From contig JAJEAC010000156.1 of the NCBI GenBank assembly GCA_022824315.1, positions 1 through 64,000 on the forward strand: 64,000 bases of DNA, read 5' to 3'. Positions 63,631 through 64,000 of the stretch are shown piece after piece (position 1 is the stretch's first letter; every line of letters starts with the position of its first letter). The stretch is from Silicimonas sp. (GTDB lineage: Bacteria; Pseudomonadota; Alphaproteobacteria; Rhodobacterales; Rhodobacteraceae). The notes beneath the pieces were generated by a model. It made no database searches, was not told the origin of the DNA, and saw only the letters and a program-made list of their open reading frames with translations. A program made the translations under genes and the position numbers.

Positions 63631-64000
63631 GCCTGCACGACGAAGGCGCCCGTCGCCATGGCAACGGGATTGGCCCTGTCCTCGTCGGTCGCCAAGGTGC
63701 GAACAAAGGCGACGGTTCGCGTCAAGTGATAGCAGGTTGCGTGAGCCGTGATCGTTTGGCCGGGTGTTGCGGGCCGCATGTAGTCGATGCGGAAATTCAG
63801 CGTCGCTGTGGCTGACGGCATGGCTGGATGGGAGAGAACGGCCACGCCGCCGCAGGTGTCCAGCAAGGAGGAGACGGCGCCGCCATGCACGACTCCCGTG
63901 ACGGGATCGCCCACGAGCCGGTCATTCCAGGGCATCGAGACGACCGCGGTGCCGTCGCCCACTTTCTCGAGAACCATGTTCATGGCGCGGCAAAAGGGCA
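63627..64000 (-). CDS. PaaI-type hotdog-fold thioesterase, N-terminus cut by the window edge
   Basis: At least 118 codons are visible from an internal ATG at 63983. The frame stays open to the edge, and its next upstream residues read PFCRA, matching the family's usual IPF-x-R-x-M-G-M start. The true start is therefore beyond 64000. TGVVHGGAVSSLLDTCGGVA is the HGG active-site stretch. It is a paralogue of the following gene, which it overlaps by 4 nt. Confidence 0.85.
   Translation of the reverse strand, partial: PFCRAMNMVLEKVGDGTAVVSMPWNDRLVGDPVTGVVHGGAVSSLLDTCGGVAVLSHPAMPSATATLNFRIDYMRPATPGQTITAHATCYHLTRTVAFVRTLATDEDRANPVAMATGAFVVQA

Overview
This window looks like chromosomal DNA of a high-GC alphaproteobacterium, most likely in the Rhodobacteraceae (Roseobacter/Rhodobacter group). 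The evidence is the house-keeping gene order (a DUF3576 lipoprotein gene upstream of leuS; xthA, a thioredoxin-TPR gene, a LON-domain gene and a Trm112 gene in a row; aminotransferase, ftsK and lolA in a row), the many solute transporters, and the frequent GTG/TTG starts and 4-nt stop/start overlaps. This taxonomic call is inference from gene content and order. No sequence search was run. I saw no rRNA, tRNA, CRISPR array, prophage or intact insertion sequence.

Layout. 1-8.2 kb is core genome: the leuS 5' end, a DUF3576 lipoprotein, a TPR-sulfotransferase overlapping a YggS-family PLP protein, an L,D-transpeptidase coupled to ribA, an orphan OmpR-type response regulator, and a class I glutamine amidotransferase. 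8.4-23.1 kb is an accessory catabolic island built around a divergent promoter. Leftward it has a GntR/UTRA regulator, a TctCBA tripartite transporter, a sulfatase without a signal peptide, an SDR and an acetolactate-synthase-like TPP enzyme. Rightward it has a transketolase N-half, a second SDR, 2-oxoacid-dehydrogenase E1 alpha and beta, a free-standing lipoyl domain, a transketolase C-half, an aldehyde dehydrogenase remnant and an enolase-superfamily enzyme. Three different TPP enzyme systems therefore sit in one locus. My working hypothesis is uptake of an organic acid, possibly a sulfate ester, followed by desulfation, dehydration or oxidation, and TPP-dependent C-C cleavage.

23.5-28.7 kb holds oligoendopeptidase F and a zinc-uptake divergon (zur-znuC-znuB against znuA). 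ZnuA carries an unusually long Asp-Glu-His repeat. 29.5-42.3 kb holds two divergent, mirror-image Dpp/Opp-type ABC transporters. Each has a Tat-exported binding protein, two permeases and a fused double ATPase, and they are separated by about 1 kb of non-coding DNA. Strong GC-rich hairpins follow both binding-protein genes, and a similar one follows tctC.

42.4-54.6 kb returns to core genes: xthA, a decayed TnpB zinc-ribbon remnant, thioredoxin-TPR, LON, Trm112, a UbiH-type hydroxylase, an amidase, an aminotransferase, ftsK, lolA, a lytic transglycosylase and hspQ. 54.6-64 kb carries a gamma-glutamyltransferase-like gene, pobA-pcaI-pcaJ (4-hydroxybenzoate/3-oxoadipate steps), a free-methionine-R-sulfoxide reductase, an RluA-type pseudouridine synthase, DUF952, pyrD, a MATE exporter and two PaaI-type thioesterases. 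The last thioesterase runs off the right edge.
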